From positions 3,847,501-3,911,500 of the forward strand of contig NZ_JALJWF010000001.1 of assembly GCF_024168645.1 (NCBI RefSeq): DNA of 64,000 nucleotides, written 5' to 3'. The DNA comes from Pseudomonas sp. GGS8 (GTDB lineage Bacteria; Pseudomonadota; Gammaproteobacteria; Pseudomonadales; Pseudomonadaceae). The notes below the pieces were generated by a model, which saw nothing but the letters and a program-made list of their open reading frames with translations, was not told where the DNA came from and made no database searches. Shown here in pieces: positions 16,520 to 25,321 of this stretch (position 1 is the stretch's first letter; each line of letters opens with the position of its first letter). A program made the position numbers and the translations under genes.

Positions 16520-17029
16520 TCATAGGGGGATGTGGGTTGTCGACAAGACCTGGCGCAACCCCATGAACGAGCGAATCTGGCGAACCCCGGGCAGGTAAAG
16601 CAATTGCTCCGCGTGGAGCCGGTTGAAACTGTTGCTGTCCTTGGTTCGTATCAACATGAAGTAGTCGAATTCCCCCGTCACCACATGGCATTCCATGCAG
16701 CCGGACACCTTTTGCGCCGCGGCTTCGAAGGCTGCGAAGGATTCCGGCGTCGAGCGGTCCAGTACCACGCCGATCAACACCACCATCCCTGCATCGAGCG
16801 CTTGATTGTCCAGCAACGCGACAATGCCCTTGATCAGGCCCGCCTGCTTGAGGCGTTCGACTCGTCGCAGGCAGGCCGGCGCGCTCAGTTTCACCTTCTC
16901 GGCGAGCGCCACATTGGAGATAGAGGCGTCTCGCTGCAGGGTCTTGAGAATGGCGCGGTCGGTCCGGTCCAGCGGGTGCGGCTCCGCACCTGAAGTGCCG
17001 GGTTTCTTGTGATTATTTGTTGCGCTCAT
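16520..17029 (-). CDS. acdR: Lrp-family regulator of ACC deaminase (AcdR)
   Basis: A 169-aa Lrp/AsnC regulator divergent from acdS, in the usual place for AcdR. It has a winged HTH (LDRTDRAILKTLQRDASIS ... LSAPACLRRVERLKQAGLI) and a RAM domain with the effector loop CHVVTGEFDYFMLIRTKDS. A short charged N-terminal extension precedes the HTH. In other pseudomonads AcdR activates acdS and senses ACC through associated factors; that is family knowledge, not visible here. The symbol rests on family plus position. Confidence 0.85.
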   Translation of the reverse strand: MSATNNHKKPGTSGAEPHPLDRTDRAILKTLQRDASISNVALAEKVKLSAPACLRRVERLKQAGLIKGIVALLDNQALDAGMVVLIGVVLDRSTPESFAAFEAAAQKVSGCMECHVVTGEFDYFMLIRTKDSNSFNRLHAEQLLYLPGVRQIRSFMGLRQVLSTTHIPL

Positions 17030-17229
17030 ATTGGTTTCTACACAATAAAAATATGTTTTAAGTAGTGATCGATGATTTATGTTTCTTTAATGGATTGAAA
17101 CTTGCAACACATATTTTCAGCTTTGTTCTTAATATTGAACTCGTCGGAGCCCCTCTGAAAGAACCTGGAACGCAGCCTTTTTGCCTTTCGGTCTGGCGCT
17201 TGGATATCCAATAAACAAGGAGCAGAGTC
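17030..17229. promoter_or_regulatory. acdR-acdS divergent control region
   Basis: A 200-bp AT-rich spacer between the two divergent starts. It includes A/T tracts of the kind bound by Lrp-type proteins (AATAAAAATATG near 17045 and CACATATTTTCAGC near 17108). AAGGAG sits 10 bases before the acdS ATG. Exact promoter boxes were not resolved by eye. Confidence 0.5.
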
Positions 17230-18246
17230 ATGAACCTGAATCGTTTTAAACGTTATCCGCTGACCTTCGGTCCTTCTCCGATCACGCCCTTGAAACGCCT
17301 CAGCGAACACCTGGGCGGCAAGGTCGAGTTGTATGCCAAACGTGAAGACTGCAACAGTGGCCTGGCCTTCGGCGGCAACAAGACGCGCAAGCTCGAATAC
17401 CTGATTCCCGAGGCACTCGAACAGGGCTGCGACACCCTGGTCTCCATCGGCGGGATCCAGTCGAACCAGACCCGGCAGGTCGCCGCCGTCGCTGCCCACC
17501 TCGGCATGAAGTGTGTGCTGGTGCAGGAAAATTGGGTGAACTACTCCGACGCCGTGTATGACCGGGTCGGCAATATCGAGATGTCCCGCATCATGGGTGC
17601 GGACGTACGACTGGACGCTGCAGGGTTCGACATCGGTATTCGGCCCAGCTGGGAGAAGGCCATGAACGACGTGGTGGAACGGGGTGGCAAGCCGTTCCCG
17701 ATACCGGCGGGTTGTTCCGAACATCCCTACGGCGGGCTCGGGTTCGTCGGCTTTGCCGAGGAAGTGCGGGAGCAGGAAAAACAACTGGGGTTCAAGTTCG
17801 ATTACATCGTGGTCTGCTCCGTCACCGGCAGTACCCAGGCCGGCATGGTCGTCGGTTTCGCCGCGGACGGCCGTTCGAAGAACGTTATCGGCATTGATGC
17901 CTCGGCCAAGCCCGAGAAAACCAAGGCACAGATCCTGCGTATCGCCCGGCACACCGCTGAGCTGGTGGAACTGGGTCGTGAGATCACCGAAGACGACGTG
18001 GTGCTCGATACACGCTTCGCCTACCCGGAATATGGTTTGCCCAACGAAGGTACGCTGGAAGCCATTCGTCTGTGCGGTAGCCTTGAAGGTGTGTTGACCG
18101 ACCCAGTGTATGAAGGCAAATCCATGCACGGGATGATCGAAATGGTCCGCCGTGGCGAGTTCCCCGAAGGCTCGAAAGTGCTTTACGCACACCTGGGCGG
18201 GGCACCTGCGCTGAACGCCTACAGTTTCCTGTTCCGCAACGGCTGA
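17230..18246 (+). CDS. acdS: 1-aminocyclopropane-1-carboxylate (ACC) deaminase
   Basis: PLP enzyme that opens ACC, the plant ethylene precursor, to 2-oxobutyrate and ammonia in the cytoplasm. The 338-aa length is exact for the family. The diagnostic residues are in place: PLP Lys51 (GGNKTRK), Ser78 (IQSNQ), Tyr268 (PEYGL), Tyr294-Glu295 (DPVYEGK) and Leu322 (HLGG). Glu295 and Leu322 distinguish true ACC deaminases from D-cysteine desulfhydrases. The start follows AAGGAG. It lies opposite acdR and upstream of two small unknown genes and a 2-oxoacid dehydrogenase E1/E2 pair, which suggests onward use of 2-oxobutyrate. Confidence 0.98.
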   Translation: MNLNRFKRYPLTFGPSPITPLKRLSEHLGGKVELYAKREDCNSGLAFGGNKTRKLEYLIPEALEQGCDTLVSIGGIQSNQTRQVAAVAAHLGMKCVLVQENWVNYSDAVYDRVGNIEMSRIMGADVRLDAAGFDIGIRPSWEKAMNDVVERGGKPFPIPAGCSEHPYGGLGFVGFAEEVREQEKQLGFKFDYIVVCSVTGSTQAGMVVGFAADGRSKNVIGIDASAKPEKTKAQILRIARHTAELVELGREITEDDVVLDTRFAYPEYGLPNEGTLEAIRLCGSLEGVLTDPVYEGKSMHGMIEMVRRGEFPEGSKVLYAHLGGAPALNAYSFLFRNG

Positions 18247-18260
18247 TTAACGCCAATAAC

Positions 18261-18363
18261 CTGTAGGCGCGAGCTTGCTCACGAAGCGGTGGGTTAGTCG
18301 GCATCAATGTTGAATGTCACGGCCACATCGTCGGATCACCGCCCGGAGCAAGCTGCTCCTACC
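18261..18363. repeat. REP-like inverted pair
   Basis: Two facing copies, GTAGGCGCGAGCTTGCTCAC at the left and a diverged complement ending AGCAAGCTGCTCCTAC at the right, frame the gap after acdS. The pattern is a pseudomonad REP doublet of a variant type. It may also protect the end of the acdS transcript. Confidence 0.65.
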
Positions 18364-18383
18364 AAACTGCCGGGAGTACCACC

Positions 18384-18848
18384 ATGCATGCGATATCGCA
18401 ATCCGCAGTCTGGATCAAGGAGCCTTCGGCGGATGCCGGAGTGGTCATCGTGACCAGCGCCGCGTTGCCCAAATACATGATCGACAAGCTGCACGTGGCG
18501 ATAGATGACTGGGACCAGGTGGCTTATCTAGCCGTCAAGCAATCCGAGGAGTTGATGGTCGACTGGTTGCGGGTCGGGTCTAGCCCGGAGCAATCTGCTG
18601 GGGGCTACGCGTGTTATGCCAGCCACCTGTTGCGCTCCGTCTCCCACGGCAGTTTTTTACTGGATGTCGAAGTCGGCACGGTTCCCGGCTTGACCTGGCT
18701 GGGGTCCGTGCGCGGTCACCCGTTGCGCGTCGTCGAACTGGGAACGATAGCCTCATCCACCGCAGCGATGGATCAACAGGTAGAACAAGTGCTTTCGGCG
18801 ACCCGCCGTCTGGCGAAAAGCGTGCTGCAGGCGCGCGGCGTCATTTAG
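18384..18848 (+). CDS. Unrecognised 154-aa protein in the acdS cluster
   Basis: A soluble-looking 154-aa protein with no family I recognise. It begins MHAISQSAVWIKEP and has regular alpha/beta character (GVVIVTSAALPKYMIDKLHVAI; SFLLDVEVGTVPGL), ending in a helix. There is no signal peptide or membrane segment. Codon use is like its neighbours. It sits 137 bp after acdS and 60 bp before another unknown gene that is coupled to the E1 gene, so a role linked to 2-oxobutyrate handling is possible. Confidence 0.65.
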   Translation: MHAISQSAVWIKEPSADAGVVIVTSAALPKYMIDKLHVAIDDWDQVAYLAVKQSEELMVDWLRVGSSPEQSAGGYACYASHLLRSVSHGSFLLDVEVGTVPGLTWLGSVRGHPLRVVELGTIASSTAAMDQQVEQVLSATRRLAKSVLQARGVI

Positions 18849-18908
18849 CCAGTGTCCTCGCCAATTCGCCTGTTGAATCAACCACTCCAAACAACAAAGG
18901 CAACGCCT

Positions 18909-19331
18909 ATGAGCCAAGCTGCCGACTGTCATACCAACGCCCTGAAGTGGATGCGCGAGCCTTCAAATTGCACACGTATCGTGGTCATCGCGTGCGGGCT
19001 TGATAGCGATCATATTGACTTGATCCATCAGGGTTTCAGCTGTTTTGACAATGTGGCACTGATCCATGTCGATGCTGTGAACACGATGCCTGGCCAGCTC
19101 GCTGAAGTGCGAGTGGCCAAGGGTGACTACTGTTTTGTCGTGCTCGGTGAACTGGATGAGCGTTTATTGCACGACCTTTCCATTGGTCAGCCCTGCATCT
19201 ACCCGATTGCTTCAGACGGGGCGGCCGAACGTTCGGTCATTGCGGCAGTAGAACAGGTGAAAAGCCTCGCCCGAGTGAACCGTTCGCACCACCTTGAAGT
19301 GTTATCCGACACCTGCAGGAGTTGCTCATGA
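18909..19331 (+). CDS. Unrecognised 140-aa protein coupled to the E1 gene
   Basis: A 140-aa protein of unknown function. The ATG at 18909 has AAAGG 8 bases upstream; a longer frame from 18852 exists. It has a Rossmann-like rhythm (IVVIACGLDSDHIDLI ... NVALIHVDAVN ... YCFVVLGELDERLL), ends in a Cys-containing tail (CRSCS) and carries no membrane segment. Its stop overlaps the E1 start (ATGA). Tight coupling implies that it is made with the dehydrogenase. Confidence 0.65.
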   Translation: MSQAADCHTNALKWMREPSNCTRIVVIACGLDSDHIDLIHQGFSCFDNVALIHVDAVNTMPGQLAEVRVAKGDYCFVVLGELDERLLHDLSIGQPCIYPIASDGAAERSVIAAVEQVKSLARVNRSHHLEVLSDTCRSCS

Positions 19332-22027
19332 GCCCGTCCGATATCCAGACCCAATTGCCGGGCCAGACAGCTGAAGATGCACAGGAAATGGCCGAGTGGC
19401 GGGAGGCGTTGCTGTCCGTCATTGCCCACGGCGGCACGGTCCGGGCAAAACAGATCCTCGACATGCTGGTGGCCGTGGCCAGCACTTCCGAGATCGGTTG
19501 GCGGCCCAGCCACGGCACGCCCTATATCAATACGATCAGCGTCGAGCAGCAGCCGGTGTTTCCGGGCGACCTGGCGCTGGAAGAGCGACTGGCTTCGATC
19601 ATGCGCTGGAACGCGCTGGTCATGGTCGCCAGAGCCAACCAGGCCTATGGGGAACTGGGCGGCCACATCGCCAGTTACGCCAGCGCCGCCGATTTGTTTG
19701 AAGTGGGCTTCAACCATTTTTTCAAGGCGCGCACCGACACTCGCGGCGGTGATCTGGTGTTTTACCAGCCGCACTCGGCACCGGGCGTTTATGCGCGGGC
19801 CTTTCTGGAAGGGCGCCTCGAGGAGCAGGATCTGCAACATTATCGGCAAGAGATCGGCGCGCGCGCCAATGGCGCCCGGGGTTTGTCGAGTTACCCGCAC
19901 CCGTGGTTGATGCCGGACTTCTGGCAGTTCCCGACGGGCTCGATGGGCATCGGTCCGATCAGCTCGATCTACCAGGCGCGTTTCATGCGTTACCTGGAGC
20001 ACCGCGGCCTGCAAAATACCTCGGGGCGGACCGTCTGGGGGGTGTTTGGCGACGGTGAAATGGATGAGCCGGAAAGCATGTCGGCGCTGACCCTGGCGGC
20101 GCGTGAAGGGCTGGATAATCTGGTGTGGGTGGTCAACTGCAACCTTCAGCGCCTGGACGGTCCGGTGCGTGGCAACGGTCGCATCATCGATGAGCTGGAG
20201 GCGCTGTTCGGCGGGGCCGGCTGGAACGTCATCAAACTGGTCTGGGGCTCCGACTGGGACGGATTGTTTGCCCGGGATAAAGACGGCGCGCTGGTCCGGG
20301 CATTGTCGGCAACGGTCGATGGCCAGTTCCAGACGTTCGCGGCCAAGGATGGGCGCTTCAACCGTGAGCATTTCTTTGGCCAGAACGAAGCCCTGGCGCA
20401 TTTGGCTCAAGGCCTGACCGACGAGCAGATCGACCGCCTCAAACGCGGTGGTCATGACCTGGTGAAAATCTTTGCCGCGTATCAAAGCGCAATGCTCGAG
20501 GGCAAGAAGCCTACGGTGATTCTGGCGCAAACCAAGAAAGGCTTCGGCATGGGCGACGCCGGGCAGGGCAAGATGACCGTGCACCAGCAGAAGAAACTCG
20601 ACAAGGACGCCTTGATCGCCTTCCGCAACCGCTTCAATTTGCCGCTGACCGATGAACAGGCGACCTCGCTGAGCTTCTTCAAACCTGCTACCGACAGCGC
20701 GGAAATGCGTTACCTGCACGAACGTCGCCGGGCGTTGGGCGGGTACATGCCGTCGCGGCCCACCACTTCGGCGTCGTTGGTTGTGCCTGACGTCAACAGC
20801 TACGCCGGGTTTGCCATCACCGCCGAAGGCAAGGAAATGTCCACCACCATGGCCTTCGTGCGGATGCTCAGCGGTTTGCTGCGGGACAAGCAACTGGGGC
20901 CGCGCATCGTGCCGATCGTGGCGGATGAAGCGCGTACCTTCGGCATGGCCAGCCTGTTCAAGCAGATCGGCATCTACTCCAGCGTGGGGCAGCGTTATGA
21001 GCCGGAGGACATTGGTTCTATCCTGAGTTATCGAGAAGCCCTGGACGGGCAGATTCTCGAAGAGGGCATCAGCGAGGCCGGCGCCATCAGCTCCTGGGTG
21101 GCTGCCGCGACCAGCTACTCGGTGCATGGCCTGCCGATGTTGCCGTTCTACATCTATTACTCGATGTTCGGCTTCCAGCGCATCGGCGACCTGATCTGGG
21201 CAGCGGCAGATCAGCGTGCTCGCGGGTTCCTGCTCGGCGCCACCGCGGGGCGCACGACCCTGGGCGGCGAAGGTTTGCAACACCAGGACGGCAACAGCCA
21301 TTTGATGGCGTCGATGGTGCCCAATTGCCGTGCCTACGACCCGGCGTTCGCCAGTGAGTTTGCGGTGATTCTGGACCACGGCATGCGCCAGATGCTGGAG
21401 CGTCAGGTCGACGAGTTTTACTACGTCACGTTGATGAACGAGAACTACCCGCAGCCGAATCTTCCCGAAGGTGTCGAGCAGGCGATTATCAAGGGCATGT
21501 ACCTGTTCGCCCGACATGAAGTCGAAGACGCGAGCGGCAGCGTTCAGCTGTTGGGCTCCGGCACGATCCTGCGGGAGGTGATCGCGGCGGCCGAGTTGTT
21601 GGCCCGCGACTGGAACATCGACAGCGAAGTCTGGAGCGTCACCAGCTTCACCGAGCTGGCCCGGGATGCCCGGGAAGTGGAACGCTGGAACCGCCTGCAC
21701 CCCGGACAAACCGCTCGGCACAGTCATGTTCAGGAGTCGCTCAACGACACGGCGCCGATCATTGCCTGCACCGATTACGTGCGCGCCTTGCCCCAGTTGA
21801 TCGCCAGTTATCTCGATGCCCGTTACACCGTGCTCGGCACCGACGGCTTTGGTCGCAGTGATACCCGCAACCAGCTGCGCAGGTTCTTCGAAGTGGACCG
21901 CCATCAGGTCGTCTTGAGCGCACTGACTGCACTGGTGCATGAGGGGCATCTGGACGCCAGTGTCTGTGCCGAGGCGATTGAGCGCTACGCCATTGACGTT
22001 GACGCAGTAGTCCCTTGGGACGCTTGA
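19328..22027 (+). CDS. Homodimeric 2-oxoacid (pyruvate-type) dehydrogenase E1
   Basis: An 899-aa thiamine-diphosphate E1 of the AceE type. It carries the ThDP motif GDGEMDEPES followed by INCNLQRLDGPV-like residues (VNCNLQRLDGPV). It also has the N-terminal ISSIYQARFMRYLEHRGL and C-terminal DGFGRSDTRNQLRRFFEVD segments of AceE. It decarboxylates a 2-oxoacid and passes the acyl group to the E2 lipoyl arm. The GGAG-type site CAGGAG precedes the ATG, which overlaps the upstream stop. As a second, non-housekeeping copy next to acdS, it may prefer 2-oxobutyrate over pyruvate. That preference is inference. Confidence 0.93.
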   Translation: MSPSDIQTQLPGQTAEDAQEMAEWREALLSVIAHGGTVRAKQILDMLVAVASTSEIGWRPSHGTPYINTISVEQQPVFPGDLALEERLASIMRWNALVMVARANQAYGELGGHIASYASAADLFEVGFNHFFKARTDTRGGDLVFYQPHSAPGVYARAFLEGRLEEQDLQHYRQEIGARANGARGLSSYPHPWLMPDFWQFPTGSMGIGPISSIYQARFMRYLEHRGLQNTSGRTVWGVFGDGEMDEPESMSALTLAAREGLDNLVWVVNCNLQRLDGPVRGNGRIIDELEALFGGAGWNVIKLVWGSDWDGLFARDKDGALVRALSATVDGQFQTFAAKDGRFNREHFFGQNEALAHLAQGLTDEQIDRLKRGGHDLVKIFAAYQSAMLEGKKPTVILAQTKKGFGMGDAGQGKMTVHQQKKLDKDALIAFRNRFNLPLTDEQATSLSFFKPATDSAEMRYLHERRRALGGYMPSRPTTSASLVVPDVNSYAGFAITAEGKEMSTTMAFVRMLSGLLRDKQLGPRIVPIVADEARTFGMASLFKQIGIYSSVGQRYEPEDIGSILSYREALDGQILEEGISEAGAISSWVAAATSYSVHGLPMLPFYIYYSMFGFQRIGDLIWAAADQRARGFLLGATAGRTTLGGEGLQHQDGNSHLMASMVPNCRAYDPAFASEFAVILDHGMRQMLERQVDEFYYVTLMNENYPQPNLPEGVEQAIIKGMYLFARHEVEDASGSVQLLGSGTILREVIAAAELLARDWNIDSEVWSVTSFTELARDAREVERWNRLHPGQTARHSHVQESLNDTAPIIACTDYVRALPQLIASYLDARYTVLGTDGFGRSDTRNQLRRFFEVDRHQVVLSALTALVHEGHLDASVCAEAIERYAIDVDAVVPWDA

Positions 22028-22066
22028 AACCGGCTTCAGACAGAATCGAATTTTTAGGAAACGGTT

Positions 22067-23332
22067 ATGAAGAATGTGCATGAAGTTCGAATGCCCGACA
22101 TCGGCGATGCCAAGGATGTCGGTGTCATTGAAATCCTGGTCAAGGCGGGCAATGCGGTAGTCGAAGGGCAGCCCCTGATCATCGTCGAGACCGACAAGGC
22201 GTCCATGGAGATTCCTTCGCCGCAAGCGGGCGTGTTGCAATCATTGGCGGTCAAGCTGGATGACAAGGTCAGCGAAGGATCGTCGATTGCCTTTATCGAG
22301 ATTGATCGGCCATTGTCAGTGCTTCCACAACCGGATATCGCACCTGTAGCCGAAGCTGTTGCAACCTGCGCCGAACCCGAGCGGGTCGTTGCGACACCAT
22401 CGCCAACTGAAACCAATGGTTCACTAACGGACTTGCCGCTGGCATCGCCCTCGGTGCGTAAGTTCTCTCGGGAACTGGGTGTTTCACTCAAGGCCATTCA
22501 GGGCACGGGAGCGCGTCATCGCATCACTAAGGATGATGTCCTGGCCCATGTAAAAGGGGCTCTGACCGCCCAGGCGCCGGCGGCCAATGCTCAGCCGTTG
22601 GGTGGTTTATTACCTTGGCCGGTGGTTGATTTCGCCAAATATGGGCCGGTGGAAAGCAAGGCGCTGTCCCGGATCAAGACAATCAGTGGCGCTAACTTAC
22701 ACCGCAATTGGGTGATGATTCCTCACGTTACCAATCATGACGATGCGGATATCACATTGCTGGAACAGTTCCGTGTGCAGATGAACCAGGAAAAAGCACA
22801 AGGCGGAATAAAGATCACGTTGCTGGCCTTGTTGATGAAAGCCTGTGCGGCGGCGCTGAAAAAGTTTCCGGAGTTCAATGCCAGCCTCAATGGCGACGAA
22901 CTGGTGTTTAAGCGTTACTTCCATATCGGGTTTGCCGCCGATACGCCGCAGGGGTTGGTCGTTCCTGTGATCAAGGATGTAGACCAGAAAGGCGTGCTGG
23001 CGATTGCGCGGGAAATGTCAGCGCTTGCTGAGAAGGCTCGTGCAGGTAAGTTGAGCGTTAGCGATATGAGTGGCGGCTGCTTTTCCATCTCATCGTTGGG
23101 CGGGATTGGCGGGACCTATTTCACGCCGATCATCAATGCGCCCGAGGTCGCCATATTGGGGGTGGGTAAAAGCAGGGAAAGACTGGCGATGGAAGATGGG
23201 CAAGTGGTCACGCGGAACATTCTGCCATTGAGCCTGAGCTGGGATCATCGCGTGATCGATGGCGCCGCCGCCGGGCGTTTCAATGCCTATCTGGGCAGTG
23301 TGCTGGCGGATTACCGCAGGCTTGTTTTGTAG
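22067..23332 (+). CDS. 2-oxoacid dehydrogenase E2 (dihydrolipoamide acyltransferase), single lipoyl domain
   Basis: A 421-aa E2. Residues about 4-80 are one lipoyl domain with the lipoylated Lys in ETDKASMEIP. Residues about 128-165 are the peripheral-subunit-binding domain (SPSVRKFSRELGVSLKAIQG). The rest is the catalytic domain with SDMSGGCFSISSLGGIGGT and the His motif SWDHRVIDGAAAGRF. Housekeeping AceF usually carries two or three lipoyl domains, so this is a shorter dedicated partner. No E3 gene follows; the complex would borrow a lipoamide dehydrogenase from elsewhere. It lies 39 bp behind E1 in one operon. Confidence 0.93.
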   Translation: MKNVHEVRMPDIGDAKDVGVIEILVKAGNAVVEGQPLIIVETDKASMEIPSPQAGVLQSLAVKLDDKVSEGSSIAFIEIDRPLSVLPQPDIAPVAEAVATCAEPERVVATPSPTETNGSLTDLPLASPSVRKFSRELGVSLKAIQGTGARHRITKDDVLAHVKGALTAQAPAANAQPLGGLLPWPVVDFAKYGPVESKALSRIKTISGANLHRNWVMIPHVTNHDDADITLLEQFRVQMNQEKAQGGIKITLLALLMKACAAALKKFPEFNASLNGDELVFKRYFHIGFAADTPQGLVVPVIKDVDQKGVLAIAREMSALAEKARAGKLSVSDMSGGCFSISSLGGIGGTYFTPIINAPEVAILGVGKSRERLAMEDGQVVTRNILPLSLSWDHRVIDGAAAGRFNAYLGSVLADYRRLVL

Positions 23333-24166
23333 TCTGAAAGTGACGGTTTGGTTGAGCCGTTTATAGATTTTTCGTTTGTCATCGCGTTGATCTACGAGGC
23401 GCTGTAAATCACCCCCTGTTGCGATGCTCATCATCTGGAAGGTACGGATAAATTGGTGGATGTTTTCCCGCGACCGCAAATCAGAATGTGGCGGATCATC
23501 CTCATGTCTCCATCAATTGGGATGATGTTACCGTTGCGCTTTGGTCACGCCCCGGTGTGGTGTGGACGTGGGTAAACTCATCGGCGTGGCGGCGGCGACG
23601 GAAACTTCCCCGGCAAGTCGAGGGTGTGCAGGCATTCTTGAAGGATACCGTGACGAACGCCGTGTTCTGGCCTCGGGTGACAAACAGTGCCGTCAGTGCA
23701 TTGGCCACACGGTATTCGGCGCGGTGTCCCCCGTTGGGTCAGTAGGCTGTTGCACGCATCCAGGACGCGTTGCATACGCAGAAGCATGGTGCGCAAGGTC
23801 CCGATGGATTCTTATGCTGGCGATACGTTACGCCTCCAGGCTTGAGCGCTTATCGCCATCTAGGGCGTTGAAGGAGTAGTCCACCAATTCCGGACAGTAG
23901 CGTTGGACCCTTGGAATCGTCATGACCATGCGCTCTTACAGTCGGATGCTCGAATGTCATCTCGTCGGTAAACACTGGATCTTGTCGCTTGTCCGGGGTT
24001 GTTGAGTCCGCGTTATGGCGCTGGGTTAATCAGTTCCTGCTCGTTCATGTTGGCGTGCGATCTTATCTCGTCGGTGGTATGCCATCAGGTGATGATGTCA
24101 ACCTTCAACGCCGGGGCGTGACTGCGTGAACACCCTATCCCCGGCGATTCGTAGAGACCCATTAGC
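23333..24166. other. Long gap with decayed, probably mobile, sequence
   Basis: About 830 bp between convergent genes with no intact gene. Several short overlapping frames on plus (23488-23879) look like one coding sequence broken by frameshifts. One piece reads CGVDVGKLIGVA, faintly like the start of IS110-type transposases, but I cannot confirm it. No terminal repeats found. The right part (23900-24166) shows nothing recognisable. Confidence 0.4.
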
Positions 24167-25321
24167 TCAACTGCTCTCGCCGATAGCCAGAATGGTCGCC
24201 ACCAAGGCCAGCGCGCGAGGCACCAGCGTGTCCAGTTCCAGATATTCACGATCGGTGTGGACCTTGCCACCAACCGGCCCGAGGCCACACAGGGTTGGAA
24301 TGCCCAGGCTGGCGGTGAATCCGGAGTCGGCGCAACCGCCGGTGAATTCGCCTTCGACGCTGAAACCCAGCGCCAGCGCTTTTTGTTGGTAGATGTGCAG
24401 CAGCCGTTCGCTGTGATGGGCTTCCATCGGTAGAAAGGTCGTCGCTTCCTTGAGGATGGCGCTGGTGCCGATCAGTTCTTCTTCTGCGACGATGGCCTGG
24501 ATTGCGGTAAAGATCTGATCCCAGTGCTTGAGTTCGATGAAGCGCACGTCCAGTCGGGCGGAGGCGCTAGGCGCGACGGTGTTGCTGGACGTGCCACCGG
24601 ATATCAGGCCAACGTTAGTGGTGATGCCTGCCGGGTAATCGGTCAAGGCATGGAGCTTGACGATCTTGCGTGCCAGGGCCTCGATGGCGCTGGCTCCGTC
24701 GGCATGGTTGACCCCGGCATGCGCCGCGCGGCCGCTGACTTCGATGATCAGCGTGGCACCGCCTTTGCGTGCGCTGACCACGTTACCGCTGGCCCGGCCG
24801 GGTTCGGTATTGAGCACGGCGCGGGCGGCACGGGCTGCGTTTTCGATATGGGTTCTGGCGCTGCCGGAGCCGATTTCTTCGTCACCGGTGTACAGAACCT
24901 GCACCGGACAGGGCAACTGACCGGCGCGCTTGAGTGCCATGAGGGCGAAGCAATTGAGCACCAAGCCGCCTTTCATGTCGGCGACGCCGGGGCCATAGGC
25001 GAGATTGGCGTCGCGGCTGTAGCCGCGAGTCGTGGTGGTGCCTTTGGGGAACACTGTGTCGCGATGGCCCAGCAACAGCACCGGCTTTCCAGATGCGCCT
25101 GGCACTTCGGCGAGTATCACGTCGCCAAAACCATCGACCGGCATGCGCTTGAGCAGGATGCCGTCAGCTTCCAGTTCAGCCTCGAGCAGCGCGCCCACAG
25201 CGTCGACGCCCGCCTTGTCATAGCTGTTGGAGTCGGTGTCGACGATACGCTGTAGCAGCGCTTCCATGGCTTGGCGCTGGTCAGCAAGCCAGTCCAGCGC
25301 CTGTTGTGGCGTGGCGTTCAT
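24167..25321 (-). CDS. M20 peptidase, glutamate-carboxypeptidase (CPG2)-like
   Basis: A 384-aa zinc metallopeptidase of family M20 most like carboxypeptidase G2. Metal ligands are visible in GHRDTVFPKG (His, Asp), GPGVADMKGG (bridging Asp), YTGDEEIGS (catalytic and ligand Glu), the Glu of NTEPGR, and the terminal His in GKVHTDREYL. A dimerisation domain lies between. It should cleave a C-terminal or N-acyl amino acid from a small peptide or conjugate. The ATG at 25321 overlaps the previous gene's stop; the longer open frame upstream is shadow. It is the last gene of the peptide-uptake operon. Confidence 0.9.
   Translation of the reverse strand: MNATPQQALDWLADQRQAMEALLQRIVDTDSNSYDKAGVDAVGALLEAELEADGILLKRMPVDGFGDVILAEVPGASGKPVLLLGHRDTVFPKGTTTTRGYSRDANLAYGPGVADMKGGLVLNCFALMALKRAGQLPCPVQVLYTGDEEIGSGSARTHIENAARAARAVLNTEPGRASGNVVSARKGGATLIIEVSGRAAHAGVNHADGASAIEALARKIVKLHALTDYPAGITTNVGLISGGTSSNTVAPSASARLDVRFIELKHWDQIFTAIQAIVAEEELIGTSAILKEATTFLPMEAHHSERLLHIYQQKALALGFSVEGEFTGGCADSGFTASLGIPTLCGLGPVGGKVHTDREYLELDTLVPRALALVATILAIGESS

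Noticed and set aside
17077..18192. A 371-codon open frame antisense to acdS
   Set aside because: Opposite-strand shadow of acdS, whose catalytic residues are all present on plus.
19199..22240. A 1013-codon open frame antisense to the E1 gene
   Set aside because: It mirrors the conserved E1 coding sequence on the other strand, has His/Arg/Gln-rich shadow composition typical of high-GC antisense frames and no family motif.
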